A stretch of 64,000 nt of DNA. Origin: Acidobacteriota bacterium. Lineage in GTDB: Bacteria; Acidobacteriota; Blastocatellia; Pyrinomonadales; Pyrinomonadaceae. Under the pieces are notes generated by a model. That model had not been told where the DNA came from, did no database searches, and saw only the letters and a list, made by a program, of their open reading frames with translations. Position 1 is the first letter of the stretch, and each line of letters begins with the position of its first letter. The position numbers were made by a program, and so were the translations under genes. The stretch covers positions 992,001 through 1,056,000 of the forward strand of contig JADJOS010000001.1 in the NCBI GenBank assembly GCA_016713675.1, read 5' to 3'. Below are positions 51,999-61,489 of the stretch, one piece after another.

Positions 51999-53669
51999 AT
52001 GCGCATCATATCTTCGTTCTTTCTCGTCATCGCGGCTTTCACTTTTACATTCGCACAACGCGAACTTGGCGTTCGGCCCACAGAAACGGGCGGCCCGCTG
52101 ATGTTTGAGCAAGCGGTATTTGATGTGCAAAATTACGACATCTCGCTGAGTGCCGACCCTAAGTCCAAGTCGATCACGGGCACGACCTTGATGACCGCAC
52201 GGACGGTTATCCCGACCAATGTCATCGTCCTCAACCTCGACATGCCCTACACGATCAGCAAACTTACCGAGGGCGGCAGTGAGGTGAAATTCAGCCACGA
52301 TAAGAACGGAAAGATCTGGATCTGGTTCCCGATGACCAAACAGGTCGGCGATGAGATCAAAACGAGCATCACATATTCCGGAACGCCGCGAATTGCACCG
52401 CGAGCTCCGTGGATCGGCGGATTTATGTGGGAAAAGACGCTGAACGGTGCTGATTGGATCTCAGTCGCCTTGCAAAACGACGGCGCCGATCTGATGTTCC
52501 CTTGCAAAGATCATCCGTCTGACAAACCGGCAACCGCATCGATGCACATTACGGTTCCCGATCCGCTGGTCGCGACAGGTCCGGGCAAGCTTGAAAGCAC
52601 GAAGAAAAACTCGAACGGCACGTCGACCTACAGCTGGCGAATGACCAATCCGATCGCTAATTACTCGCTCGTTTTCAACGCCGCACCGTACAAACTGATC
52701 GAAGACAGCTACAAGTCGATCACCGGCGAGATGATGCCGATCAAGTTTTACATCCTGCCCGAGAGTTTCGATAAAGGTGCCGGCCTGATCGCCGAACAGA
52801 AGAAATACATCGCATTCTTCGAAAAATATCTCGGACCGTTCCCTTTCCGTTCGCAAAAGGTCGGCATCGTCGAAACGCCGCATCTCGGGATGGAACATTC
52901 GACAAACATCGCATACGGCAACAAATTCCGTTACAACCCCGACGGCACCGACTGGCTGCTGCTGCACGAGTACGGCCACGAATACTGGGCTAACCTTGTA
53001 ACGGCCAGCGACTGGCGTGATTTCTGGATCCACGAAGGATTCCAGTCGTATATGGACACGCTCTACACCGAAACGCTCCACGGTCAGGAGGCTTATCTTA
53101 AGGCGATGAGAGACCGTGCACGCGGCTTCAAGAACAAGCAGCCGGTCGCTCCGCGTGAGCCGAAGATCGCTTATCAGGTCTATATGTCCGAGCCCGATTA
53201 TCTGGATTCTGACGGCGACATCTACGGCAAAGGTGCCTATTTTCTCCACACTCTGCGATATCTGATCGGCGACAAGGCCTTCTTTGCCGCTCTCCGCCAC
53301 ATGGCTTATCCGACCAAGGAATTGGAATCCTACACCGACGGCCGACAGGAACGCCTCGTCAATACCGACGATTTCCTGACCATCGCCGAGAAAGATTCGG
53401 GAATGGAACTCGACTGGCTCTTCGAAATGTACCTTCGCCAGCCCAAGCTGCCAAAACTGGTCACCAATATCCCTGCCGACTGCGCAACCAATTGCCCTAT
53501 GTTGCTCCGCTGGGAAACTCCGAACGATATGCCATTCCCAATGCCCATCGACGTCGTCATAAACGGCAAAACCGAACGCATCGAGATGAAAGACGGCAAA
53601 GGAAGTGTTAGATACACCGGCACACCGCCCGTAGTCGATCCGAAAGGCTGGGTTTTGAGGGCGCAGTAG
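51999..53669 (+). CDS. Exported M1-family metallopeptidase (aminopeptidase N-like)
   Basis: 556 aa. Signal peptide (IISSFFLVIAAFTFTFAQ). Zinc motif H323-E-Y-G-H327 with Glu346 18 residues later, and the exopeptidase-type GMEH segment (VETPHLGMEHSTN). Beta-sheet N-domain (residues 30-240) present; the usual C-terminal helical superdomain is short, so about 550 aa rather than 850. GGGAG precedes the ATG. Divergent from the cyclophilin gene. Confidence 0.88.
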   Translation: MRIISSFFLVIAAFTFTFAQRELGVRPTETGGPLMFEQAVFDVQNYDISLSADPKSKSITGTTLMTARTVIPTNVIVLNLDMPYTISKLTEGGSEVKFSHDKNGKIWIWFPMTKQVGDEIKTSITYSGTPRIAPRAPWIGGFMWEKTLNGADWISVALQNDGADLMFPCKDHPSDKPATASMHITVPDPLVATGPGKLESTKKNSNGTSTYSWRMTNPIANYSLVFNAAPYKLIEDSYKSITGEMMPIKFYILPESFDKGAGLIAEQKKYIAFFEKYLGPFPFRSQKVGIVETPHLGMEHSTNIAYGNKFRYNPDGTDWLLLHEYGHEYWANLVTASDWRDFWIHEGFQSYMDTLYTETLHGQEAYLKAMRDRARGFKNKQPVAPREPKIAYQVYMSEPDYLDSDGDIYGKGAYFLHTLRYLIGDKAFFAALRHMAYPTKELESYTDGRQERLVNTDDFLTIAEKDSGMELDWLFEMYLRQPKLPKLVTNIPADCATNCPMLLRWETPNDMPFPMPIDVVINGKTERIEMKDGKGSVRYTGTPPVVDPKGWVLRAQ

Positions 53670-53734
53670 CCTAAGCTTTATCTCCAAAATTTGAGTGCAA
53701 CAATATCCCATATGTGGTACACTACGTCGGGGGT

Positions 53735-53755
53735 CTCAACGCTTGTTGCGTTGAG
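53735..53755. other. Stable hairpin in the 457-bp spacer before the fused E1 gene
   Basis: CTCAACGC (53735-53742), loop TTGTT, GCGTTGAG (53748-53755), a perfect 8 bp stem. There is no U-run, so it is a weak terminator candidate. The rest of 53670-54126 has no gene: it shows a TTGACA at 53764-53769, an A/T-rich patch at 53910, and GGGACAAG-type repeats at 53933-54025. I found no tRNA, tmRNA, RNase P or SRP signature. Confidence 0.5.
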
Positions 53756-54091
53756 CCTTGTCTTTGACAAATATCCTTTACATGGAAGATCGAGCGTTGC
53801 CGGATAATTGGCCTTTCCCACAGGAGATCGGCCCCACCCGTGTAACCTCGTCACTGTAAGTTTATTCCTTGCACCAATTCGCCCGATGGTAAGACAATGT
53901 CATGCTTTTTTTGAAAAAAGGCGGGACAAAAGTAACGATTCCGTGTAACTGATGCAGAACAAGGTACTTATTTGTCCCAAACAGTGCTGGTACCCGCCGG
54001 CACAACCGCGGGACAAGCGGGACAAGATCAACTTGGGAAATCGCGCCAAATTGCTCGAAAACGCCCGATTTGCTATCTTAAAAAGTTAACC

Positions 54092-54100
54092 TTGTATCAA
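54092..54100 (+). promoter_or_regulatory. TTGTATCAA motif upstream of the fused E1 gene
   Basis: Third copy of the 9-mer, 26 nt before ATG 54127. Confidence 0.3.
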
Positions 54101-54126
54101 GACTTGTTGTAGATAGGACTTATAAA

Positions 54127-56375
54127 ATGGCGACTGGAACAAAAAGAACGGAAAGTCGGTGGTGGCCGAACAGGCTAAGACAACCGAGGCTGACGGCTAT
54201 ATTGCCGATTCGAAAACTCACAAGACCGCTAAGGCTCAAACGCCCGCGGCCGGCAAATCTGTTGCCAAGAGCTCGGCAAAACATCACGGCCTCGATACTG
54301 AAACCCTCGTCAGGCTCTACCGCACGATGTATATGTCGCGCCGTGTCGATGATAAAGAGATCCAGCTCAAGGGTCAGAACAAGATCTTTTTCCAGATCTC
54401 AGGTGCCGGACACGAAGGCATATTGGTCGCTGCTGCACAGGCAATGAAGGCCGGTTACGATTGGTTCTTTCCTTACTATCGCGACCGTGCTCTAATGCTC
54501 GGTTTGGGAATGACCGCTCAGGAAATGCTGTGGTCCGCAGTCGGTGCTGAGGTCGACCCTAATTCGCACGGACGCCAGATGCCTTCGCACTGGGGCAGCG
54601 TCAAACTGAATGTACCTTCGCAATCGTCCTGTACCGGAACCCAGTCACTGCACAGCGTCGGTGCAGCCGAGGCGAGCTATCGGGCCGGATTGGTCAAGGG
54701 CCTGAAGGACAAGATCACCGGATTCAAAGGCGATGAGGTTGTCTATATGTCCGTCGGCGACGGCACGACGAGTGAGGGCGAATGGTGGGAAGCTCTGAAC
54801 ACCGCCAGCAATCTGAAACTGCCGGTGATATTCGTCGTCGAGGACAATGGTTACGCGATCTCGACCCCTGTCGAAGTCGGTACAGCGGGCGGCGATATTT
54901 CAAAGCTCGTCGCAGGTTTTCCGGGCCTCTTCATTCAAAAGGTTGACGGCACCGACGTGCTTGCTTCGTACGAAGTGTTCAAAAAAGCGGTCGCATATTG
55001 CCGCGAACGAAAGGGTCCGGCGTTTGTCCACGCCAAGGTAATTCGGCCGTATTCGCATTCGCTCTCAGACGACGAAAAGCTCTATCGTCCGGAAGAGGAA
55101 CGCGAAGCCGACGCCGCGACCGACCCGATCAAGAAGTACGCAGAGTTCCTGATGACCGAGGGCATCGCGTCGTCCGAAGATCTCGAGGCCGTAAGGAAAG
55201 AGGTTGACGATGAGGTCAACAAGGCCGCCGATATTGCCATCGAAACGCCGCAGCCGGCACCTGAGTCGGCATACCGCAACGTCTTTTCGCCGGACATCGA
55301 TCCGACCGACCGCCAGCTTTTTGATACCGAGGACGGAGCCGAATTGAGCGGAAACGCAGGCACGATGGTCGATCTGATCAATCGCTGCATGCACGAAGAG
55401 ATGGCACGCGATGAGCGGATCGTCGTTTTCGGTGAAGACGTCGCCGATTGCTCACGCGAGCAGTATCTCGAACAGGTCAAAGGTAAAGGCGGTGTGTTCA
55501 AGGTGACCGCTAACCTGCAGCGTGAATTTGGTTCGGCTCGAGTGTTCAATTCGCCGCTTGCTGAGGCAAACATCATCGGCCGTGCCGTCGGCATGGCCCT
55601 CCGCAATCTGAAGCCGGTCGTCGAGATCCAGTTTTTCGATTATATTTTCCCGGCGTTTCATCAGATCCGCAACGAGGTGGCGGTCACACGCTGGCGCAGC
55701 GACGGCGACACGAAATGCCCGATGGTGATGCGTGTGCCAGTCGGCGGATATTTGAAAGGCGGTGCCGTTTACCACTCGCAATCGGGCACCACGCTCTTTT
55801 CGCACACGCCGGGATTGATGATCGTTTATCCTTCGACGGCTCTCGACGCAAACGGATTGCTCCGAACGGCGATCCGCTGTGACGACCCTGTTTTGTTCCT
55901 CGAACACAAACATCTCTACCGTCAGGTCTATAACAAATCGCAATATCCGTCGAGCGAGTTCCTGATTCCGTTCGGCAAGGCGAAAAAGGTTCGAGAGGGA
56001 AGCGATGTCACGATCATTACTTACGGAGCTCTAGTCGAACGATCAAATCAGGCATGCAAACGGCTCGAACAGCAGGGGATCTCGGTCGAACTGATCGACC
56101 TCCGCACGCTGGTCCCATACGATTGGGAAGCGATCGCCGAATCGATCAAGAAAACGAGCCGCGTTATCGTCGCTCACGAAGACCCTGTCTCATACGGCTA
56201 CGGAGCCGAGATCGCCGCCCGCATCTCGAACGAACTCTTCGAATACCTCGACGCCCCCGTCCGCCGCGTCGGCGCCACCGACACGTTTGTGGCTTATGCT
56301 CCACAGGTCGAAGATTTCATCCTGCCGCAGTCGGAAGATGTCGAGAACGCGGTGCAGGAATTAATGAAGTACTAA
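54127..56375 (+). CDS. Fused 2-oxoacid dehydrogenase E1 alpha-beta (pyruvate or branched-chain type), frame break near start
   Basis: About 748 aa. Residues to about 370 are E1 alpha: the TPP motif GDGTTSEGEWWEALNTASN and HGRQMPSHWGS; from about residue 410 E1 beta: VVFGEDVADC, QFFDYIFPAFHQI, LIDLRTLVPYDWEAI. One-protein alpha-beta fusions occur in several bacteria. ATG 54127 with AGGA upstream is followed at A5 (54141-54145) by a shift: an added A gives MATGTKKNGKSVVAEQ and joins the frame that otherwise begins at GTG 54159. E2 and E3 are not in the window. Long leader upstream. Confidence 0.88.
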
Positions 56376-56454
56376 TTAGATCTTTGACAAGGTTGAATTT
56401 AAAAAAGGCCGGGGTCGATGACCACAGCCTCTGACTTTCCGATGATCTCTCAGA

Positions 56455-58257
56455 TCATTCACCAAGTGCATGTCGCGAATGGTCTAGAGCTAGAATGCTC
56501 GGGTAGCCGATGGGCAGCTCGCGGCCCTCGATCTCATGGCCGCAGACTGCAAAGCCGAGCCCTGAATTTCGAAAGGCAGCTTCGTCGCGTTCGGCGCGAA
56601 GATCAAATCCCGGCAGGATCGAACCAACGGCTCCGCTGTCCTTTCGCGGCAGTTTTTGATCGGTCATTGCTGAATTGTAGGCAAAGGTCGCCATTATCAC
56701 GGCCGATCGTTTGAGGTCTTCTTCGAGAATACGGTCAGAAACGTCTTGCGTGGTGTGCCACGAACGTGTGAAATACTCGATCGGATCCTGTATGAACTGA
56801 AATCCCGGCAATCCAACGAGGTCAAATGCCTGGTGATCGGTTCCGCCCGTGTTGTTGATCGTGACGGTCGAGGCGTTCCAGTCCTTAAATGGCGTCAGCC
56901 AGTCCTTGAATGTCGAACGCAGTTGGCCGTGCCCCTGCAGATAGATGCCGCGGATCTGACCGGTACCGTTGTCGAGGTTGTAATAAGCCGCGAATTTGTC
57001 GTGTGCCGGCTTCTTATTGATAGTCACCGGGCCGCCGCCAAAAGCCGCAAAAGCCGCTGCATCCGAACCGTCGCCGATCATCCCGTAATTTTTCGAAACA
57101 TAACCGCGGGATCCCAACAGCCCTTGTTCCTCACCGGTCCACAGCCCGATCCTGATGGTTCGCCGCGGCCTGAGGCCCGATGCCTGTATTAAACGTATGG
57201 CTTCCATCGCCATTGCCGTTCCCGCACCGTTGTCAGTTGCACCGGTTCCTGCATGCCACGAATCCATGTGTGCACCGACCATCACGATCTCGTCTTTTAG
57301 ATCCGTTCCCGGGATCTCAGCGATCGTATTGTAGCCCTGCAGGTCGTCATCGTAGAACTGCACGGCCAGATCGACGGTCATCTTAACCGGAACACCCTGT
57401 TTAATAAGGCGCACAAGCCGGTTGTACTGTTCGACCTCGGCCACAAGTTGCGGGATCGTAGCAGGCGCATTCTTCGACGCTACTCGAAGGCCCGGTACAG
57501 GCGGCGTTCCCGGGGCGGCAGGCGGCAAGCTGGCACCCATTACACGGATCGTGCCCGCATCGGTCCCGAATCCGGAATCGATCAGCACAGCCGCTCCCTC
57601 TTCGAAATACATGCGGTTCTTCTTAGCATTGAATTGCTGTGCTGCGATCTGTTGTGCGTTGGGCGTTGGCTGCGGCTGTGGAGTTGACGGTTTCGCACTT
57701 TCCATTTCGGCAAGTGCTCCGTCGGTCTGGCGGCTGGCCGTCGGCTTAAAAATATCGCTGACCGGACGTTCGGGAGCCGTTAGAACGATCGCACCTTTGA
57801 GTTTACCCTTATATTTTTCGAGTCCGGCGTCATCCGTTGCATCGACATATACTACGTCAGCCGTAACAGGCCCGTTGGTCGAGGGCGACCACGCTTTTGG
57901 GTATGCTCGAAAAGCGGTCGTCTGTTCGCCGGCTGTGACCATCGCGGAAAAGCGTTTCAGTTCCCACCCGCGGCCGAATTCGCCCCAGGGGTCGATCATC
58001 GCATTCTTAAGGCCCCATTTTTCAAACTGTTCCTTCGTCCAGCGATTGGCCCGCTTTTGGGCCGGTGAGTTTGTCAGCCTCGGCCCGATAACATCAGTCA
58101 AATAGCGGATCGTTGACATTACCTGCGAACGGTTCATGCCTTCGTCCTTGATCTTGGCCAGGGCGTCGGCGGCCGCAGATGGTTGTTGTGCGATCGCAAA
58201 ACTAGGCGTAAGTAACGCGGCAAAAATTACGAGAACGATATTCTTTTGTCGAAACAT
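56455..58257 (-). CDS. Exported M28-family zinc peptidase
   Basis: 600 aa from ATG 58257 (AGGAG upstream). Signal peptide (IVLVIFAALLTPSFAIA), a PA-like insert (residues about 120-260), then the M28 zinc site: HMDSWHAGTGATDNGAG, GEEQGLLGS, LDNGTGQIRG, GGTDHQAF. The last 57 residues after DQKLPRK (GFDLRAERDEAAFRNSG...) look unlike the family end. Confidence 0.85.
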   Translation of the reverse strand: MFRQKNIVLVIFAALLTPSFAIAQQPSAAADALAKIKDEGMNRSQVMSTIRYLTDVIGPRLTNSPAQKRANRWTKEQFEKWGLKNAMIDPWGEFGRGWELKRFSAMVTAGEQTTAFRAYPKAWSPSTNGPVTADVVYVDATDDAGLEKYKGKLKGAIVLTAPERPVSDIFKPTASRQTDGALAEMESAKPSTPQPQPTPNAQQIAAQQFNAKKNRMYFEEGAAVLIDSGFGTDAGTIRVMGASLPPAAPGTPPVPGLRVASKNAPATIPQLVAEVEQYNRLVRLIKQGVPVKMTVDLAVQFYDDDLQGYNTIAEIPGTDLKDEIVMVGAHMDSWHAGTGATDNGAGTAMAMEAIRLIQASGLRPRRTIRIGLWTGEEQGLLGSRGYVSKNYGMIGDGSDAAAFAAFGGGPVTINKKPAHDKFAAYYNLDNGTGQIRGIYLQGHGQLRSTFKDWLTPFKDWNASTVTINNTGGTDHQAFDLVGLPGFQFIQDPIEYFTRSWHTTQDVSDRILEEDLKRSAVIMATFAYNSAMTDQKLPRKDSGAVGSILPGFDLRAERDEAAFRNSGLGFAVCGHEIEGRELPIGYPSILALDHSRHALGE

Positions 58258-58343
58258 CTTGGATACTCCTGTAAAGGTCTGGTGTAAAGAACATTTGGTA
58301 GTGTCTTTTACGCCGGAAACACCGGGAAGGTTTCCGTCACCGA

Positions 58344-59144
58344 TCAAAGATCGGCAAGTTTATAGACGCCTGTCGCCAACCGCTCAGCAAAACCGTCGGC
58401 AACAAGCTGGTGATTCGCTCGGCCGGATTCCCAACGGTAAAAACCGAATTTGCCTGAGAGTTCGCCCAAGAGTGTCATTCCGCTCATTTCGAGATAGGTG
58501 CGTGCAAGCTCTTTGACAGCCTCGTCGCGAGGTATTTTGACATCAAGTTCGTCGGGGAAACGAGCCTCTGCCAACGTCCAGATGTAGGTAAATTTTGGTA
58601 CGTAGAGAACTTCCTGCGGAACGACCTTCATTCGTCTTTGGAGTTCGTCCATCGCGGTTGTCAGGTCTTTTTTGTCCTTGAAACCGCACTCCTCGCGAAG
58701 ATCGGCCGTCGCCATCTCCCATTCTTTGCGGAGAACCTTGAGCACTATTTGCGCATTTTTCGCTAAGACCCCCGATTCACCCTTTCGCGTACATCCCCAA
58801 ATGGAATTGAAAATGGGTATCATTCGCGGGGCGAGGAACCACGATCGGCCCTTGATTAGTTTGCCGTAATAGAGCTTGCCGCGTGCAATAACCTCATCCT
58901 TCAGGACCCAAGCTCGACTTGCTTCATAGTCTTTCTGCACATTCCGAGGCATATGAGCATCGCGACGGCCGCAGACCGCAATGTAGACTGATGGCAGAGC
59001 CTTTCGGATATCGGTCATGCCGAGGCAAAAGCCGAGTTCTTCGACCATTGATTCAACCTCTGCCGCAGTGTCGATCTTGAGCGATTCCTCACGCCGCCAT
59101 TTACGGTCGCGGTATTGTTCGATCTCCTCGGGCAGCTCACGCAT
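58344..59144 (-). CDS. AlkZ-related winged-helix protein
   Basis: 266 aa from ATG 59144. Basic, with RGKLYYGKLIKGRSWFLAPRMIPIFNSIWG and FDELQRRMKVVPQEVLY-like winged-helix segments as in HTH_42/AlkZ proteins. The catalytic QxQ motif of AlkZ is not obvious, so a glycosylase activity is not claimed. No signal peptide. The family call is tentative. Confidence 0.5.
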   Translation of the reverse strand: MRELPEEIEQYRDRKWRREESLKIDTAAEVESMVEELGFCLGMTDIRKALPSVYIAVCGRRDAHMPRNVQKDYEASRAWVLKDEVIARGKLYYGKLIKGRSWFLAPRMIPIFNSIWGCTRKGESGVLAKNAQIVLKVLRKEWEMATADLREECGFKDKKDLTTAMDELQRRMKVVPQEVLYVPKFTYIWTLAEARFPDELDVKIPRDEAVKELARTYLEMSGMTLLGELSGKFGFYRWESGRANHQLVADGFAERLATGVYKLADL

Positions 59145-59224
59145 GAAGCTATTTTGCCACAAAAAAGTCAGAACCACCTGAGTAAACTGATGGTTCTGAC
59201 TGGAGGCTGATAGTGAATTGAAAT

Positions 59225-60823
59225 TTACCGATCCTGCGAATTCCCGCGAATCGGCGACGAAGATTGGATCGTCATGGTAGAGCCTTTTTGCAGCTGAAGA
59301 TCGTCGCGGCCCTGAATCGCCACTGAGCCTGCACCCGCACCTCCGCCGATAACTGCACCAATTACTGCCCCCTTTGCTCCACCTGCGATCGCACCGATAA
59401 GTGCACCGAGGCCTGCCCCAAGACCTCCGCGTTTTACAGATTCCTTGGTCTGGCTGCCGCCTTTGGCGGTGCCCTCAGTGTCGATCTTAACTGGCTTTCC
59501 GTTGGTGTCTTTGATGGATTGGAGATTGCCGCCGAAATCGTATGACTTGCCGTCGCGGAGCGTAATCTTTTCGAAGTTGAACGTCACGTTCGAACGCCCG
59601 GTGACTTTCCCTGAACGGCCGACGCCGGTCACGTAACCGTCGATGACGGCTCCGCGAAATTCGTTGGGTGACTGCACGGTCAGGCGAAAGCGGTCGTTGT
59701 TCTGAGAGACTTTGGTGTTGATCTCGTTCTCGAGAATCCCGGTAAGGACCGTGCCGTTTGGTACGACAAATTCACCTATCCGGCCGGTCGAGGTCGTTGG
59801 CGGATTGCCATAGGTGCCGCTTCCGGTTTGGTCGTTGTCTGAATAGCCGCCGTTCGAGTTATTGCTATTTTCGATGCCGAGGCGGGCCACGTTATCGGTC
59901 TTGTTGTAAACACTCTCGGCAAAAACGGTTTGGTCGAGATAATCCGTAGTGATGCGGCGTGAGACCTTGAGCACCTGGCCGCTGCTGGCTGAGGTGAACG
60001 TGATCGTATAGTCAGTCTCGCCACCCAGCGAAGAAATGGTCAGCGTTTGGCCATTCAGGATGGCTCGCAACCGAATGTTCTTGCCGTTCGGCCCTTGTTC
60101 GACCTTATCGCGGCCGTCAGCCGAAAACGTAACAGGCGATGCTTTTGAAGTTGCGAGAGTGACCTGTGTGCCGCGAATTTCGATAGCGATCTGGCCCGGA
60201 GCTTCGAGTTTGTCCTTGAGGTCCTGACGGTTGTCGCTGCTTAAATTGGCGTTCGATACAACATCATCGATGCTCTCGCTCTGTGCCATGTCGAGGTTGT
60301 AAGTTCCTGATAGGCCGACGCTAAAAGTGTTGTTTTTGATCGGCGTATCAGGCTGATCGATGACCCCCTGAGGAAAATCTTCGTTGTCCCAATTCGGAGT
60401 TGTGCCGTAGTTGGCCGCGAGGCGGTCGAGCTGCTTTTTGACCGTGTTCCAGTCATCTTCGACTCGGCGATTTTGAGGATTTCCACGCAGAAAGTCGTCG
60501 ATCGCACGGGCCGAGGCGATGATCTGATCAACGTCGTCGCGATTTTCGCGTTTTTGGTCGAAATTGCGCTGAAACTGGCTTATAGCATCTTTCAGGTTGC
60601 GAATATCGTCCGAAACATCACTGATATCCGTGTTGTTCGCCGACGAACTTTGCATCTGATAGCGGAGGTCATACTCGAAATTGTCGAGGTTAGAACTCAG
60701 GCTCCGCACCGTGTCGCGGATATCCTTGTCGTTTCGCTTTTGGGCGTCGGCAAATGTTGCCGAGGCCAAAACGAGGCTCAATGCCAACAGCGAAAGTGAA
60801 AACGCATTCTTTACGATTCTCAT
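59225..60823 (-). CDS. Exported glycine-zipper protein with TrbI/VirB10-like beta domain
   Basis: 532 aa. Signal peptide (LSLLALSLVLASATFADA), helical N-domain (residues 30-150), a beta domain (about 160-330), a Ser/Thr/Asn-rich linker, a second beta segment (VPNGTVLTGILENEINTKVSQNNDRF) recalling the VirB10 C-terminal barrel, and a glycine-zipper stretch near residues 470-500 (GLGALIGAIAGGAKGAVIG). Outer-membrane or surface location is likely. Confidence 0.65.
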   Translation of the reverse strand: MRIVKNAFSLSLLALSLVLASATFADAQKRNDKDIRDTVRSLSSNLDNFEYDLRYQMQSSSANNTDISDVSDDIRNLKDAISQFQRNFDQKRENRDDVDQIIASARAIDDFLRGNPQNRRVEDDWNTVKKQLDRLAANYGTTPNWDNEDFPQGVIDQPDTPIKNNTFSVGLSGTYNLDMAQSESIDDVVSNANLSSDNRQDLKDKLEAPGQIAIEIRGTQVTLATSKASPVTFSADGRDKVEQGPNGKNIRLRAILNGQTLTISSLGGETDYTITFTSASSGQVLKVSRRITTDYLDQTVFAESVYNKTDNVARLGIENSNNSNGGYSDNDQTGSGTYGNPPTTSTGRIGEFVVPNGTVLTGILENEINTKVSQNNDRFRLTVQSPNEFRGAVIDGYVTGVGRSGKVTGRSNVTFNFEKITLRDGKSYDFGGNLQSIKDTNGKPVKIDTEGTAKGGSQTKESVKRGGLGAGLGALIGAIAGGAKGAVIGAVIGGGAGAGSVAIQGRDDLQLQKGSTMTIQSSSPIRGNSQDR

Positions 60824-60967
60824 AATTGCACTCCCCGGGCTGTGCGCCGAACGGGCACACTCTCCCCACGCGCATTATGAAGCATTTTTCGTGCCAATGG
60901 TTGTTTGGCTTACAGTAACCCAATGCGCGATTGTGCTAGAATTCGCTTGAAGGGCAGAGGAAATATT

Positions 60968-61417
60968 ATGGCTGAAAATACTTACAAAGCGATAGTTCGA
61001 TACGCGGGCGACGGTTATTTCATAGGCATGACGCCAACCGGCATTCCGCAACTGATGGATTCCAAAGGAGATAGGCACGCTGCGGCGACACCGATGGAAA
61101 TGCTTCTGGTCTCGGTCGCCGCATGTACGGCGATGGATGTTCAGTCTATCCTGGAGAAGAAGCGGCAGGACGTGACCGAATACAATGTCGTGATCACCGG
61201 CTCACGGGCGGAGGTACATCCGCGTAAATTTACCGCCTTTCATATCAACCATATCGTGCACGGCCGCAACGTTTCCGACAAAGCCGTTGCCAGAGCGATC
61301 GAGCTTTCTGACGAAACATACTGCTCGGTCGCCGCGACCGTTAGGCCAACCGCCGAGATCACAACGAGCTATGAGATCGTCGAAATTGCTGAACAGCTGT
61401 TATCGAATAGATCCTGA
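60968..61417 (+). CDS. OsmC family protein
   Basis: 149 aa from ATG 60968 (AGAGGAA upstream). Conserved Cys53 (AACTAMDVQ) and Cys119 (ETYCSVAATVRP), the two redox Cys of OsmC/Ohr peroxidases. It detoxifies organic hydroperoxides or acts as a general OsmC. Divergent from the glycine-zipper gene with a 144 bp spacer. Confidence 0.9.
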   Translation: MAENTYKAIVRYAGDGYFIGMTPTGIPQLMDSKGDRHAAATPMEMLLVSVAACTAMDVQSILEKKRQDVTEYNVVITGSRAEVHPRKFTAFHINHIVHGRNVSDKAVARAIELSDETYCSVAATVRPTAEITTSYEIVEIAEQLLSNRS

Positions 61418-61489
61418 TTTTGAGTGGTACGCATACGTCACCGATATTTGAGGCAAGAGGCAATAGTGTCGCTTGGTACGGGTTTTCCG

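Noticed and set aside
52461..53711. A 416-codon open frame antisense to the M1 peptidase gene
   Set aside because: The sense strand codes a peptidase with HEYGH...E and signal peptide; the antisense protein has no family features and exists because of codon bias.
53670..54126. tmRNA, RNase P, SRP RNA or known riboswitch in the spacer
   Set aside because: None of the conserved core sequences that I know (for example the SRP GGAAG loop or RNase P GAGGAAAGTCC) were found.
54127..54447. Separate short gene starting at ATG 54127
   Set aside because: Its product is Arg/Pro-rich and overlaps the E1 frame; a one-base homopolymer shift explains it as the true E1 start.
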